DNA from: Hominimerdicola alba
Lineage (GTDB): Bacteria; Bacillota; Clostridia; Oscillospirales; Ruminococcaceae
Length of the DNA: 64,000 bases
Direction: 5' to 3'
NCBI RefSeq assembly: GCF_900109655.1
Contig: NZ_FOAT01000003.1
Span: 354,868 to 418,867 of the forward strand
Part shown: positions 19,902-30,222 of the stretch, one piece after another
Numbering within the stretch: the stretch's first letter is position 1
Layout of the letters: each line of letters opens with the position of its first letter
Notes under the pieces: generated by a model
Database searches by the model: none
What the model saw: only the letters and a program-made list of their open reading frames with translations
What the model was told of the DNA's origin: nothing
Translations under genes and position numbers: made by a program

Positions 19902-21306
19902 CGGCAAAAGTATATTTACAAGGTACTTTGCGATTTGCTCAGCAGTAATACTGATAAGCTTTTGTTGCTTAGGAACAGTATTACTGCTTGTTTCTTCAAG
20001 GTACTTCTTAGATGAAAAAAAGAGCCTTATGCTGAAAGATGCCAGGGCTCTTGCTTCATATACACAGGAAAAAATGATGGAGCAGCCCGACCGGTGGCGC
20101 GATGATGTGGCAGCGGAGATGAAGACCTATGCCATAGGCAGCAACTCCGATTACCTGCTTTGCAGCGATGACGGCTATGTGGTTGTAGATACAAGCGGCG
20201 AGGTGAAAAACATCGACCCCAACCTGCTGACAAAATTCAACGGCTCCACGACATACTCCTACGACGACCTGAACGGCGTGCTGGATGAAGTCTGCCATAT
20301 CACGGGAGATTCATTCTCAGCCAACGGTCCGAAGTACTACGTGCTGGCATACTCCCCGAAATCCGAGCAGGACAACTACACCAAGAACATCATGGAGATA
20401 TTCATGGTAAGTGCCATAGCCGTACTTCTGGTAGTAATGTTCCTGGTATATTTCGCTACGCTGAAGCTGACAGAGCCTATCACCGAAGTTGCGGAGATAG
20501 CCAAAAAGCTTGGTAACGGCGATTTCTCGGTAACTTTGCCGGAATATACCACCAAGGAGTTCAACGAGCTTTCCATCGCTTTCAACGAAATGGCTGCCAA
20601 CCTGAAAAGCTACGACACCATGCGCAACAGCTTTCTGGCAAACGTTTCTCACGAGCTTAGGACACCTATGACTTCCATAGGCGGCTTTGTGGACGGCATA
20701 CTTGACGGTACTATCCCGAAAGCACAGCATAATTACTATATGAGGATAATATCCTCCGAGGTAGGAAGACTTACCCGTCTTGTAAAGAGTATGCTGAACC
20801 TTGCCAAAATAGAAGCGGGCGAACTTGAACCGAGCAAGACTTCTTTCCCTGTGACCGAGCCCATACTCGATACACTGCTGACTTTTGAGCCGAAGATAGA
20901 TGAGAAAAACATCGATATCCGCGGACTTGATGTGCAGAGGATAAATATGTATGCCGATATCGACCTTATACATCAGGTAATGTACAACCTTATCGAAAAT
21001 GCCATAAAGTTTGTGGATAAGGGCGGCTATATCGAATTCTCATTCGAGGACGGAGAGGATAAGACTTCCGTTTCTATAAGAAACAGCGGCGAGGGTCTGG
21101 CGGAGGACGAGCTTCCGCTGGTATTCGACAGATTCTACAAGACTGATAAATCCCGAGGCATACACGCTCAGGGTCTGGGGCTGGGACTTAATATCGCACG
21201 CTCCATAGTCGAGATACACGGCGGCAAGATAATGGTAAAGAGCCTTAAAGGCGAGTACACCGAATTCACCTTTACCATACCCAAAGCCGAGAAAAACGAG
21301 GAATGA
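19894..21306 (+). CDS. Membrane sensor histidine kinase with HAMP domain
   Basis: Partner kinase of the upstream regulator. From ATG 19894 it has two membrane helices (about 10-33 and 170-195) bracketing a sensor domain of about 135 residues, then HAMP, the HisKA block SFLANVSHELRTPMTSIGGF with the phosphorylated histidine, and a HATPase domain with NLIENAIKFVDKGG and GLGLGLNIARSIVEIHGG. No PAS domain is evident, unlike B. subtilis WalK. The ATG overlaps the regulator stop by 8 bases; a TTG seven codons earlier is less likely. A terminator with a TTCG loop follows. Confidence 0.93.
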   Translation: MNNGKSIFTRYFAICSAVILISFCCLGTVLLLVSSRYFLDEKKSLMLKDARALASYTQEKMMEQPDRWRDDVAAEMKTYAIGSNSDYLLCSDDGYVVVDTSGEVKNIDPNLLTKFNGSTTYSYDDLNGVLDEVCHITGDSFSANGPKYYVLAYSPKSEQDNYTKNIMEIFMVSAIAVLLVVMFLVYFATLKLTEPITEVAEIAKKLGNGDFSVTLPEYTTKEFNELSIAFNEMAANLKSYDTMRNSFLANVSHELRTPMTSIGGFVDGILDGTIPKAQHNYYMRIISSEVGRLTRLVKSMLNLAKIEAGELEPSKTSFPVTEPILDTLLTFEPKIDEKNIDIRGLDVQRINMYADIDLIHQVMYNLIENAIKFVDKGGYIEFSFEDGEDKTSVSIRNSGEGLAEDELPLVFDRFYKTDKSRGIHAQGLGLGLNIARSIVEIHGGKIMVKSLKGEYTEFTFTIPKAEKNEE

Positions 21307-21317
21307 TGAACGTCAGA

Positions 21318-21346
21318 GGACTGCTGTTCGCAGCAGTCCCCTTTTT
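21318..21346 (+). terminator. Intrinsic terminator of the two-component operon
   Basis: A perfect 9-bp stem GGACTGCTG/CAGCAGTCC closed by a TTCG tetraloop, then CCTTTTT. It separates the kinase gene from the protease gene, though readthrough is possible. Confidence 0.85.
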
Positions 21347-21372
21347 ACAGTTATATGAGAGGTGATACCCTG

Positions 21373-22746
21373 ATGGATTTTGAGAAAGACCTCACTGAGA
21401 ACACCCAAGGTGAGACCGAGAACGCCGAGGAGAACATTACCGATGCCGCGGAAAAGCTGGCAAAGAACGCATCTGACAGCTGGGATTACAGCAGACAATA
21501 TTTCACGATGCCCAAAGGGGCAGTGGAAAATGATGAGATAGTTGACGGCGATTTCTGGAAAGGCATCACCCTGCCGGATATCGACGAAAAACCCCGCGGA
21601 AGAAACATAGCAAAACGCGTTGTGCTGAATACCCTGTTTGCCGTGGTATTTCTCGGCACGGGTTTCCTCATCGCCTGCGTGAGTGCAAGGGGAAAAGGCG
21701 TTGTATCCAACCTCGTCACAGGCGGCAAGCATATGACTTTCAATATGAAAGTGGCTGACAGACCCGAAGTCGGCGATGAACTCAAAGACGAGATGGGCAG
21801 ATACACCGCCCAGGGCATAGCAGAGGTCTGCGGACCCTCTGTGGTATCGCTGGATATATTCACCGAGCAAAGCACCATAATGCCCACGGGCAAGGGAAGC
21901 GGCATTATTATCAGCTCCGACGGATACATAGTATCCAACGCCCATGTTATCGACAAAGCAAAGAACGGCATAAAAGCTGTGCTAAACGACGGCAGAGAGT
22001 ACGCGGCGGAAGTCATAGGCTCAGACCCTCGGACAGATATCGCAGTCATTAAGATACCTGCCACCGACCTTCAGCCTGCTGAATTCGGAAATTCCGATCA
22101 GGTTAAGCTCGGCGAAGACGTTGTGTGCATAGGCACACCCGCTGGATACAGACACTCTATAACAAAGGGTGTGGTATCGGGCACCGACAGAAGAGTGATA
22201 CCGGAGAACTCCACCCTAGGCGTAAGCTGCCTGCAGGTGGACGCTGCTATCAACCCCGGAAACTCGGGCGGCGCAATGTTCAATATGTGGGGACAGGTCA
22301 TCGGTATAACATCATCGAAGCTCGCTTCCATCGACTACGAAGGCATAGGCTTCGCCATAACCACAAACGAGGCTAAATCCGTGATAGAAGACCTTATGGA
22401 AACAGGCACTGTAAAGGGCAAGGCGCGTATGGGCATCGTGTTCGTGCAGATATCCGAAGCTACAGCCGAACTGACGAATTCTACTCCCGGTCTGAGCGTG
22501 CAGAGCATAGCTCCCGAATGTGATGTTGCCAATACAGATCTTCAGCCCGGCGACCTTATCACCCACATCAACGGCACAAGTGTGAACGATATCGAAGATG
22601 TTCCTGCCTATGTAAGAAAGATGGAACCAGGCGATGAAGTGACCTGCCATGTTATAAGAAAGACTGGTGATAAGGAGACAGAGTTTGATATTACATTCCA
22701 GCTGATGGACGACAGAAACACGCTGGTGGAGGATACGGAAGAGTAA
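21373..22746 (+). CDS. Membrane-anchored HtrA/DegP-like serine protease with PDZ domain
   Basis: An envelope quality-control protease. From ATG 21373 (AGAGG site 10 bases upstream; a longer frame starts at 21355) it is 457 residues: an acidic cytoplasmic N-terminus, one membrane helix (about 78-99), a trypsin-like domain with histidine in SNAHVIDK (about 191), aspartate in DPRTDIAVIKI (about 222) and serine in INPGNSGGAMF (about 298), then one PDZ domain (about 350-445). Its position next to the WalRK-like pair mirrors HtrC in B. subtilis. Confidence 0.92.
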   Translation: MDFEKDLTENTQGETENAEENITDAAEKLAKNASDSWDYSRQYFTMPKGAVENDEIVDGDFWKGITLPDIDEKPRGRNIAKRVVLNTLFAVVFLGTGFLIACVSARGKGVVSNLVTGGKHMTFNMKVADRPEVGDELKDEMGRYTAQGIAEVCGPSVVSLDIFTEQSTIMPTGKGSGIIISSDGYIVSNAHVIDKAKNGIKAVLNDGREYAAEVIGSDPRTDIAVIKIPATDLQPAEFGNSDQVKLGEDVVCIGTPAGYRHSITKGVVSGTDRRVIPENSTLGVSCLQVDAAINPGNSGGAMFNMWGQVIGITSSKLASIDYEGIGFAITTNEAKSVIEDLMETGTVKGKARMGIVFVQISEATAELTNSTPGLSVQSIAPECDVANTDLQPGDLITHINGTSVNDIEDVPAYVRKMEPGDEVTCHVIRKTGDKETEFDITFQLMDDRNTLVEDTEE

Positions 22747-22766
22747 AAAGCACAAAATGGACGTAA

Positions 22767-23180
22767 GCCTGCCAAAGAAAAGAGCTTTGGCTCAAACCTT
22801 TCGCGAAAGGGTCCTAGCGCCGGACACGTTCGACGCAGTCAACGTTAGCGGATTTCGCGGCAGCAAACTTGCGCACCAAACGAACTATGCCGCGAACTGA
22901 GCTTTTGCTCAAGCTTTTCGCGAAAAGCTTGCGAGGAGTTTGAGGGGCGGAGTCCCTCAATCACCAAGGTGCAAAGCCAAAATGCAAAGCGAACAATAAA
23001 AGCAAAACAAACTTCCCGCCCTGAAAAAAAGGCGCGGCAAAAAAATCCGAGCGTGGACAATCGAACAGTCCACGCTCTTTCTATATGCGTGAGATATTGC
23101 CGCGCCTGCCGTCAAACAGCGAAGCCACAGCCGACACAGTCGCTGTTATTTGACAGCTCGACCCGAGGGACGAGGGGCGA
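22767..23180 (+). repeat. Structured intergenic repeat, copy A
   Basis: A long block of inverted repeats in the 712-base gap between the htrA-like gene and secA. Elements in order: palindrome CCTTTCGCGAAAGG (22797-22810); perfect 20-bp palindrome AAGCTTTTCGCGAAAAGCTT (22911-22930); TTGAGGG/CCCTCAA hairpin (22940-22960); outer arms GGCGCGGCAA (23031-23040) and TTGCCGCGCC (23097-23106) enclosing a 10-bp hairpin GAGCGTGGAC (23049-23077); then GTCAAACAGCGA pairing with 23140-23154. The same ordered blocks recur at 48346-48652, and a different 5' portion of that copy recurs at 61755-61862. No protein-coding frame explains it. It could be a MITE-like repeat or a structured RNA. Confidence 0.75.
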
Positions 23181-23220
23181 AAACCGGCACACTATCTACT
23201 GAAGCAATTTATCGGCTATA

Positions 23221-23246
23221 CCCACAAAGCCCGATTTTGTGGGTGG
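23221..23246 (+). other. Short hairpin upstream of secA
   Basis: CCCACAAA and TTTGTGGG form an 8-bp stem around a short loop, followed by GTGGGGTGATATC. It lies between repeat copy A and the secA promoter. Too little is visible to call it a terminator or riboswitch. Confidence 0.35.
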
Positions 23247-23363
23247 GGTGATATCTTTTTTTCTTACAGATATCCGATTTAAACACTACAGAGTGCGGGT
23301 TGCTTATACATACGCACTGCGGTGGACAGCTAATTTGCTTTCACTAAAGCCGCTTACAAGGTA

Positions 23364-23392
23364 TTGACTTTTTCAAACGTTTAGTGTATAAT
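23364..23392 (+). promoter_or_regulatory. Sigma-A promoter of secA
   Basis: TTGACT (23364-23369), 17-base spacer, TATAAT (23387-23392), about 65 bases before the secA ATG. Confidence 0.85.
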
Positions 23393-23458
23393 ATAATAGT
23401 CTATTTATATCAATAACAGAAAGTTTCTTTACTGTACAATAAAAAGGTGGCTAGATAA

Positions 23459-26170
23459 ATGGGATTACTTGACAAATTGTTCGGCAACTACTCCAAAAAG
23501 GAGCTTGCCAAGATCGAACCTATCAAAAATAAGGTGCTGGAGCTCGAGGATAAGTATGCGGCTATGTCCGATACAGAACTGGGCGAACAGACCGCCGTGC
23601 TGAAAAAACAGGTCGAAGATGTTTCTGACCTTGACAAAGTTCTGCCTGACGCTCTCGCTGTATGCCGTGAAGCTGCATGGAGAGTACTGGGCAAAAAGCC
23701 CTATCCCGTTCAGATAATCGGTGCTATCGTTCTGCATCAGGGACGTATCGCCGAAATGAAGACAGGTGAAGGTAAAACTCTGGTCGCTTGTCTCGCAGCG
23801 TACTCCAACTCGCTTTCCGGCAAGGGCGTACACGTTGTAACCGTTAATGACTATCTGGCTAAATTCCAGTCGGAGGAAATGGGTAAGGTATTCAACTTCC
23901 TGAATACTTCCATCGGCTGCGTACTGTCAGGTATGGATAAGTCTGAAAAGAGAGTGGCTTATAACTGCGATATCACATACGGTACCAACTCCGAACTGGG
24001 CTTCGATTACCTGCGTGACAACATGGTAATATACAAAAAGGACAAGGTACAGAGAGATCACGCTTTCGCTATCGTGGACGAGGTAGACTCCATACTGATA
24101 GACGAAGCAAGAACTCCTCTTATCATATCGGGTCAGGGCGATAAGTCCACCGAGCTTTACAATCTGGCAGACAGATTCGCAAAGACCCTGAAGCCCGTTA
24201 CCGTTATCGAAATGGACGACAAGATAGATAACGACCAGCTGGACGGCGATTACATCATCGACGAGAAGGCTAAGACTGCCACCATCACCAAGAGCGGTGT
24301 TAAGAAGGCTGAGAAGGTATTCAACGTTGAAAACCTCATGGACGCTGAGAATATGACTCTGGCACACCACATCAATCAGGCGCTGAAAGCAAACGGCGTT
24401 ATGAAAGAGGGCGTTGACTACATCGTTCGTGACGGCGAGGTACTTATCGTTGACGAGTTCACAGGCCGTGTAATGGACGGCAGACGTTTCAACGACGGTC
24501 TGCATCAGGCTATCGAAGCTAAGGAAGGCGTTGAAGTCAAGAGAGAATCCAAGACCATCGCTACCATCACATATCAGAACTATTTCAGACTTTACAATAA
24601 GCTGTCGGGTATGACAGGTACGGCTCTTACCGAAGAGGACGAGTTCAGAGAGATCTACAAGCTGGACGTTATCGAGATACCCACCAACAAGCCCGTAATA
24701 AGAAAAGACCACCCCGATGTTGTATACAAGACCGAGGCAGGCAAGTTCGACGCTGTTATCGACCAGATCGTTGAGTGTCACGAAAAAGGACAGCCTGTAC
24801 TGGTCGGTACTGTATCCATCGAGAAATCCGAGCACCTCTCCAAGCTGCTGAAGAAGAAGGGCGTTCCCCATAACGTACTGAACGCTAAGTATCACGACAA
24901 GGAAGCTATGATCGTTGCTCAGGCAGGTAAGTTCGGTGCAGTTACCATCGCTACCAACATGGCAGGACGTGGTACCGATATCACCCTGGGCGGTAACGCT
25001 GAGTATCTGTCCCTTGCAGCACTCCAGAAAGAGGGCTACACCGAGGAGCAGGCTGTTGAAGCAGCAAGCTACTCCAACACAAACGATGAGGAGATCCTCA
25101 CCGCAAGAAAGAAGTACAGAGAGCTTTACAAGAAGTTCGATGACGAGGTAAAGGAAAAGGCTGAGAAGGTAAGAGAGGCTGGCGGTCTCTATATCATCGG
25201 TACAGAAAGACACGAGTCCAGACGTATCGACAACCAGCTGAGAGGACGTTCCGGACGTCAGGGCGACCCCGGCGAGAGCACATTCTTCCTCTCCCTTGAA
25301 GATGACCTGATGAGAATTTTCGGCGGCGACCGTATCACAAGCATGATGGATACCCTCAACGTTGACGAGCATACTCCTATACAGTCAAAGATGCTTTCCA
25401 GCGTTATCGAATCTTCACAGAAGAAGATCGAGGGCAGAAACTTCAATATCAGAAAGAACGTCCTCAACTACGACGACGTTATGAATACCCAGCGTGAGAT
25501 CATCTACAGCCAGAGACAGCAGGTTCTCGATGGCGAAGATCTGCATGATTCCATCGAGAAGATGATACATGACTTCGTTGACGACTCCGTTAATATGTAT
25601 GTTCAGGGCGATATCGCTGATGACTGGAACCTTGTTGGTCTGAAGGAAAGACTCAACGGTCTGTTCACCACCGAAGACGACTTCAACTATACCCCCGAGG
25701 AGCTGGACGAAGTATCCCGCGAGGATATCGTGAATACTCTTCAGGAGAGAGCTCAGAAGCTCTACGACGAAAGAGAGGAAGAGCTGGGCGAAGAACTTCT
25801 CCACGAGATCGAGAGAGTTTGTCTGCTGAAGGTAGTTGATACCAAGTGGATGGATCACATCGACGACATGGAAGAGCTGAAGAGAGGTATCAGCCTGAGA
25901 AGCTACGGTCAGAAGAACCCTGTTGTTGAGTACCGTATGGAAGGTATGGATATGTTCGATGCTATGATCGAATCTATCCGTGAGGATACTGTAAGGATGC
26001 TGTTCACCATCAAGGTAAGACAGCAGATAGCTCCCCAGAGACAGGAAGTCCTCAAGCCTATGGAGCATCACAATATGACTATCCGCAACAAGAACAAAGT
26101 CGGCAGGAACGATCCCTGTCCCTGCGGAAGCGGCAAGAAGTACAAGGACTGCTGCGGAGCAAACGACTGA
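23459..26170 (+). CDS. secA: Preprotein translocase ATPase SecA
   Basis: The motor that drives exported proteins through SecYEG. At 903 residues it is full length. The first nucleotide-binding fold shows [11 protein letters not shown] (Walker A, about residue 101) and [15 protein letters not shown] (Walker B, about 205); the second has [14 protein letters not shown]. The helical wing and scaffold follow. The C-terminus ends in the zinc-binding SEC-C motif [13 protein letters not shown], which contacts SecB-like partners or phospholipid. It has its own promoter and a terminator downstream. Confidence 0.98.
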   Translation: MGLLDKLFGNYSKKELAKIEPIKNKVLELEDKYAAMSDTELGEQTAVLKKQVEDVSDLDKVLPDALAVCREAAWRVLGKKPYPVQIIGAIVLHQGRIAEMKTGEGKTLVACLAAYSNSLSGKGVHVVTVNDYLAKFQSEEMGKVFNFLNTSIGCVLSGMDKSEKRVAYNCDITYGTNSELGFDYLRDNMVIYKKDKVQRDHAFAIVDEVDSILIDEARTPLIISGQGDKSTELYNLADRFAKTLKPVTVIEMDDKIDNDQLDGDYIIDEKAKTATITKSGVKKAEKVFNVENLMDAENMTLAHHINQALKANGVMKEGVDYIVRDGEVLIVDEFTGRVMDGRRFNDGLHQAIEAKEGVEVKRESKTIATITYQNYFRLYNKLSGMTGTALTEEDEFREIYKLDVIEIPTNKPVIRKDHPDVVYKTEAGKFDAVIDQIVECHEKGQPVLVGTVSIEKSEHLSKLLKKKGVPHNVLNAKYHDKEAMIVAQAGKFGAVTIATNMAGRGTDITLGGNAEYLSLAALQKEGYTEEQAVEAASYSNTNDEEILTARKKYRELYKKFDDEVKEKAEKVREAGGLYIIGTERHESRRIDNQLRGRSGRQGDPGESTFFLSLEDDLMRIFGGDRITSMMDTLNVDEHTPIQSKMLSSVIESSQKKIEGRNFNIRKNVLNYDDVMNTQREIIYSQRQQVLDGEDLHDSIEKMIHDFVDDSVNMYVQGDIADDWNLVGLKERLNGLFTTEDDFNYTPEELDEVSREDIVNTLQERAQKLYDEREEELGEELLHEIERVCLLKVVDTKWMDHIDDMEELKRGISLRSYGQKNPVVEYRMEGMDMFDAMIESIREDTVRMLFTIKVRQQIAPQRQEVLKPMEHHNMTIRNKNKVGRNDPCPCGSGKKYKDCCGAND

Positions 26171-26189
26171 TAAATAAGAATAATGATGA

Positions 26190-26217
26190 ACAGGACGGCT
26201 GATGACCGTCCTGTTTT
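26190..26217 (+). terminator. Intrinsic terminator of secA
   Basis: Stem ACAGGACGG/CCGTCCTGT with TTTT following, 20 bases past the secA stop. Confidence 0.85.
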
Positions 26218-26254
26218 CGGATAACAATGAATATTGACGGAGCGTGAATAATAT

Positions 26255-27517
26255 ATGTCAACAGCATTCAAAGGAGCAGATATCCTTCTGCCCAAGGATA
26301 CGGATATGAACAAATGGGCAGTAGTTGCCTGCGACCAGTATACATCTGAGCCCGAGTACTGGGACAGAGTTGAAAAGTATGTAGGCGATAACAAAAGTGC
26401 CTATAATCTGATCCTGCCCGAGGTCTATCTTGAACAGCCAGGCGTTGATTACAGGATAGACAAGATACACCGCACCATGAAGGAGTATCTTGAAAAGGGC
26501 GTATTTGAAGAGTATAAAGATGCTATGATATATATCGAGCGCACTCAGTCCGACGGAAGAGTAAGGGCTGGTATCATCGGCGGTATCGACCTTGAACAGT
26601 ATGAATACTACAAGGGTTCGGAATCTCAGGTTAGAGCGACTGAGGCTACGGTCATCGAGCGTATACCTCCCCGCATAAAAATACGCAAGGGCGCTCCTGT
26701 GGAGCTCCCACACATCATGATACTCATTGACGATGCCAAAAAGCGCATCATCGAACCCCTTGCCGATAAGAAGGACGAATTCAGAAAGCTTTACGATTTC
26801 GACCTGATGGAAGGCGGCGGACACATCACAGGCTGGCTTCTTGACAAGGAGACAGAGGAGATAGTTGTGAGCCATCTGGAGCAGTTCTCAAAGCAGGAAG
26901 CTTTTGAGCGCCGCTACGGCATCACAGGCAGACAGCCCCTCACATACGCCATGGGAGACGGCAACCACTCCCTTGCCACCGCAAAGGAATTCTACGAGAC
27001 CCTGAAACGCGCAGAGCCCTCTGCCGATCTTTCCGGTCATCCTGCAAGATACGCACTGGTAGAGCTGGTAAATCTCCACTCGCCTGCCCTTGAATTTGAA
27101 GCTATCCACCGTATTGTTACCGAGATCAACGAAGATGATCTGGTAAAGGCGCTGACAGAAAAGCTTGCACTCTCCGATGAGGAAAGCGAGCAGAGCTTCA
27201 TCATCGTGCAGAACGGCGAGGAGAAAAAGGTGTTCGTACACACCCCCAGTTCAAAGCTGACTGTTGGCTCTCTCCAGAATTTCCTTGACAACTATACCAA
27301 GGAATTCGGCGGAAAGACCGACTATATCCACGGTGCCGAGGTAGTCAGGGAGCTCTCCAAAAAGAAGAACTCCATCGGTTTCCTCCTCCCCGATATGGGC
27401 AAAAACGAGCTTTTCCCCACCGTCATCGAGGACGGCGCACTCCCCAGAAAGACTTTCTCCATGGGTCACGCCGCAGACAAGCGCTTCTATGTTGAAGCTC
27501 GCAGGATAATCAAGTAA
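26255..27517 (+). CDS. DUF1015 family protein
   Basis: A 420-residue soluble protein that matches DUF1015 by recall: it begins with a TAFKGADILLPKD block and contains WAVVACDQYTSEPEYWDRVE and, in the middle, YAMGDGNHSLATAKEFYE, a highly conserved family signature with Asp, Asn and His that looks catalytic or metal-binding. A late block SIGFLLPDMGKNELFPTV precedes the C-terminal SMGHAADKRFY. The biochemical activity is not established as far as I know. It sits alone between terminators after secA, with GGAGCG upstream of its ATG. Confidence 0.88.
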   Translation: MSTAFKGADILLPKDTDMNKWAVVACDQYTSEPEYWDRVEKYVGDNKSAYNLILPEVYLEQPGVDYRIDKIHRTMKEYLEKGVFEEYKDAMIYIERTQSDGRVRAGIIGGIDLEQYEYYKGSESQVRATEATVIERIPPRIKIRKGAPVELPHIMILIDDAKKRIIEPLADKKDEFRKLYDFDLMEGGGHITGWLLDKETEEIVVSHLEQFSKQEAFERRYGITGRQPLTYAMGDGNHSLATAKEFYETLKRAEPSADLSGHPARYALVELVNLHSPALEFEAIHRIVTEINEDDLVKALTEKLALSDEESEQSFIIVQNGEEKKVFVHTPSSKLTVGSLQNFLDNYTKEFGGKTDYIHGAEVVRELSKKKNSIGFLLPDMGKNELFPTVIEDGALPRKTFSMGHAADKRFYVEARRIIK

Positions 27518-27523
27518 AAAACA

Positions 27524-27555
27524 ACAGGCAGTCCGATTTTGGGACTGCCTGTTTT
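27524..27555 (+). terminator. Intrinsic terminator after the DUF1015 gene
   Basis: An 11-bp stem ACAGGCAGTCC with its complement, 6-base loop, then TTTTCG. Confidence 0.85.
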
Positions 27556-27660
27556 CGCGTTAGAACATATCATCTCTATTCGTATATATGCAGTTATATG
27601 AAACAATATACCATACAGTACAAAAAGTCAATCAGCATCCAGACTTATATCATCTGCCAA

Positions 27661-27689
27661 TTGACTTTTTCAAATATTTTTAGTATAAT
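27661..27689 (+). promoter_or_regulatory. Promoter of the CotH-family gene, with an inverted repeat over the -35 box
   Basis: TTGACT (27661-27666), 17-base spacer, TATAAT (27684-27689). The run ATTGACTTTTT (27660-27670) is an exact inverted copy of AAAAAGTCAAT at 27622-27632, so the -35 element lies in one arm of an 11-bp inverted repeat. Confidence 0.75.
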
Positions 27690-27737
27690 AAAAAAAGTGT
27701 GTTAATATCCGCAGATACCGGAATTGGGGGTGAGATC

Positions 27738-30110
27738 ATGGAAAATAGTACGGATAAAAAAAAGGCAACCATTGCTGTTGCAGCAGGCGCGGCTGTGCTT
27801 GGGCTTATTGCAGCCGCAGTGTTTTTCCTGACCCCGAAAAGCTTGGTCATCAGCGAGATATGTGCCGAAAATGACGGCAATTACGAGGAAGCTTCTCTTC
27901 GGGACAGCGAGGGCAAACTTTGCGACTGGGTGGAGATATACAACCCTAACACTAAGGCGGTTGACCTCAAAGATTACACCCTCTGCCGCAATGGCAAAGC
28001 TGACCATGCCATCAGCGGGGGTACAATACCCGCCCGCGGCTATGCGCTGGTATACTGCACCAAAAACGGCTTTGATGACCCCGATGTCATCACGGCGGAT
28101 ATCAAGATACCAAAGGACGAGGAATGTACCATATCACTGAAAAACGGCGGGATCCCCGTCGACAGCATCACCGCCAAGCCTGCACCAAAGGGCTATACGG
28201 TCTGTTCAGGAAAAGGCGGGTCATACATCACAACGCCAACCCCATGCGCTGAAAATTCCAAGATCAGATGCGCTTCAAAGGTGATGTTCTCACAAGAGAG
28301 CGGATTCTATCCCGATGCTTTCTCCCTTGAATTGAGTGCGGCAGATTCCGCTGGGATATACTACACGACCGACGGTACCGATCCCAGAACTTCGGACACA
28401 GCGGAAATATATTCCGAACCCATCGATATCAAAGACAGGGCAGGGGACAAAAATGTGCTTTCCGCCTTGGACCCTATGAAGATTCAGCTGGAATATCGTC
28501 CCGGCAAGGTGGAAGCCCCGAAAGATGAGGACGTTGACAAGGGCACGGTGATACGCGCCTGTGCTAAGTCATCTGACGGCGAATGGGGCTTGGTCAGCAC
28601 CGCATCTTACTTTGTGGGGCTCTCCCCCGCCGACCACAGCAATATGCCTGTCATATCAATGGTGACAGACCCCGACTCCCTCTACGACCACGAAACAGGC
28701 ATATACGTCCGCGGAAAGGTATACGAGGATTACTATCCCACCGACCCCGACCACCTCTATAACGGCTCTATCCCTGCGAATTACAACCAGAAAGGCAGAG
28801 ACTGGGAACGTCAGTGCAGCCTGCAGTTCTTTGAAAGTGACGGAAGTCTTGTATTTACACAGGACGCAGGCGTGCGCATACAGGGCGGCTGGTCAAGGGC
28901 TGATTATCAGAAATCCTTCAGATTCTACGCCCGCTCCGAATACGGCAACAACCGCTTCGATTACCGCTTCTGGCAGGAGCTGGAGACTGCCGAGGGTCAG
29001 GATGATGACAGCTTCTCCACATTTGTGCTGAGAAACGGCGGAAATGATTCAAACTACCTGAAATTCAAAGATCTTATGATACAGGATATGGCAGATGATC
29101 ATTCATTTGCAACCCAGACAGGAAGACCCTGCGTTCTTTTCATCGACGGCGAATACTGGGGGCTTTACGTTCTCCAGGAGGATTACTCTCCGGAGTATTT
29201 CGCCCGCCACTACGGCGTAAAAGAGAAGTCTGTCGCCATATACAAGAACAACGAGCTTGACGAGGGACTTGCCGAAGATAAAACGAGCTTCAATGAGTTG
29301 CTGAAAGTTATACTGTACAGCGATATGAGCATTGAGGATAACTACCGCCGCGCCTGCGAACTTCTTGATATAGAAGGATTCATCAACTACTGCGCCGTAG
29401 AGATGTATATATTCAACGGCGACTGGCCACAGAACAACTACGGCTGCTGGCGCTCAACAGACGGCAGTGAATACGGCGATGGAAAATGGCGGTTCTTCAT
29501 GTTTGATACCGAATCCTGTGCCTGCCACTACAATATGAAAGACGCTGATAAGAACCTTTTTGAATATCTGAACGAAAATAAACACAAACCCCTTACCAAG
29601 ATGATAATCCGCCTGCTGGAGAATGAAGAATTCCGTACAAAGCTGATAACAAGGCTGATGGATATGGGCAACTGCACATTCACACCCGAGCGTCTTGAAA
29701 GCTTCATAAACACCTACAGCGATGCTTACCTTCCCGAAATGCCCGCATACTATCTCCGGTTCCCTACCCATCGCACGGTTGAGCATTCATCTATGCCGAT
29801 GATATCACGTATGACACAATTCTTTTCAAACAGGCAGGATAAGCTTATAGAATACCTGAGCGCCGAATATGATCTGGGCAATGCCAGAACCATAACCGTG
29901 ACATCCGACAGTGCCGATATTACCCTTAACGGCTGTGAGATAGGAAAAAGCTGCGATTGCAGATACTTCGATAATTCACAGATCACTCTGACCGCAGACA
30001 GTAAAGTAACATGGGAGATCTCACAAAAAGGCAAGAAGACAGAAGAGATAACCGACTGTACTCTCACCATCAATGTCACCGATGATATCACGATAAAAGC
30101 AAAGTCTTAA
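27738..30110 (+). CDS. Exported CotH-family protein with lamin-tail domain
   Basis: A 790-residue surface or secreted protein. From ATG 27738 (GGGGGTGA just upstream) it has a signal or anchor helix (about 10-30), a lamin-tail beta domain (about 38-145, LVISEICAENDG to CDWVEIYNPNTKAVDL), a segment with YYTTDGTDPRTS typical of a chitobiase-like domain, a CotH kinase-like domain from about 300 (NMPVISMVTDPDSLYDHETG, GVRIQGGWSRADYQKSFRFY, WGLYVLQEDY) and a C-terminal beta domain. CotH proteins include spore-coat kinases and cellulosomal scaffold components; no dockerin is seen here. Role unknown, possibly surface assembly. Confidence 0.88.
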   Translation: MENSTDKKKATIAVAAGAAVLGLIAAAVFFLTPKSLVISEICAENDGNYEEASLRDSEGKLCDWVEIYNPNTKAVDLKDYTLCRNGKADHAISGGTIPARGYALVYCTKNGFDDPDVITADIKIPKDEECTISLKNGGIPVDSITAKPAPKGYTVCSGKGGSYITTPTPCAENSKIRCASKVMFSQESGFYPDAFSLELSAADSAGIYYTTDGTDPRTSDTAEIYSEPIDIKDRAGDKNVLSALDPMKIQLEYRPGKVEAPKDEDVDKGTVIRACAKSSDGEWGLVSTASYFVGLSPADHSNMPVISMVTDPDSLYDHETGIYVRGKVYEDYYPTDPDHLYNGSIPANYNQKGRDWERQCSLQFFESDGSLVFTQDAGVRIQGGWSRADYQKSFRFYARSEYGNNRFDYRFWQELETAEGQDDDSFSTFVLRNGGNDSNYLKFKDLMIQDMADDHSFATQTGRPCVLFIDGEYWGLYVLQEDYSPEYFARHYGVKEKSVAIYKNNELDEGLAEDKTSFNELLKVILYSDMSIEDNYRRACELLDIEGFINYCAVEMYIFNGDWPQNNYGCWRSTDGSEYGDGKWRFFMFDTESCACHYNMKDADKNLFEYLNENKHKPLTKMIIRLLENEEFRTKLITRLMDMGNCTFTPERLESFINTYSDAYLPEMPAYYLRFPTHRTVEHSSMPMISRMTQFFSNRQDKLIEYLSAEYDLGNARTITVTSDSADITLNGCEIGKSCDCRYFDNSQITLTADSKVTWEISQKGKKTEEITDCTLTINVTDDITIKAKS

Positions 30111-30222
30111 TTGGGTCATCCCGCTGACGCACCATTTCAAACGGCATTTTCAATCATTTGCAATATTCTTCCACCGCCGTATAGGGTAAGAATATATATC
30201 AATAAATGTTAATGACAAACAA

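Noticed and set aside
22845..23202. Short frames in both directions within repeat copy A
   Set aside because: They only reflect the inverted repeats; arms, not codons, are conserved between copies A and B.
23927..25372. Long 481-codon minus-strand frame inside secA
   Set aside because: It is a shadow of secA codon usage on the opposite strand; SecA is unmistakable across the whole span.
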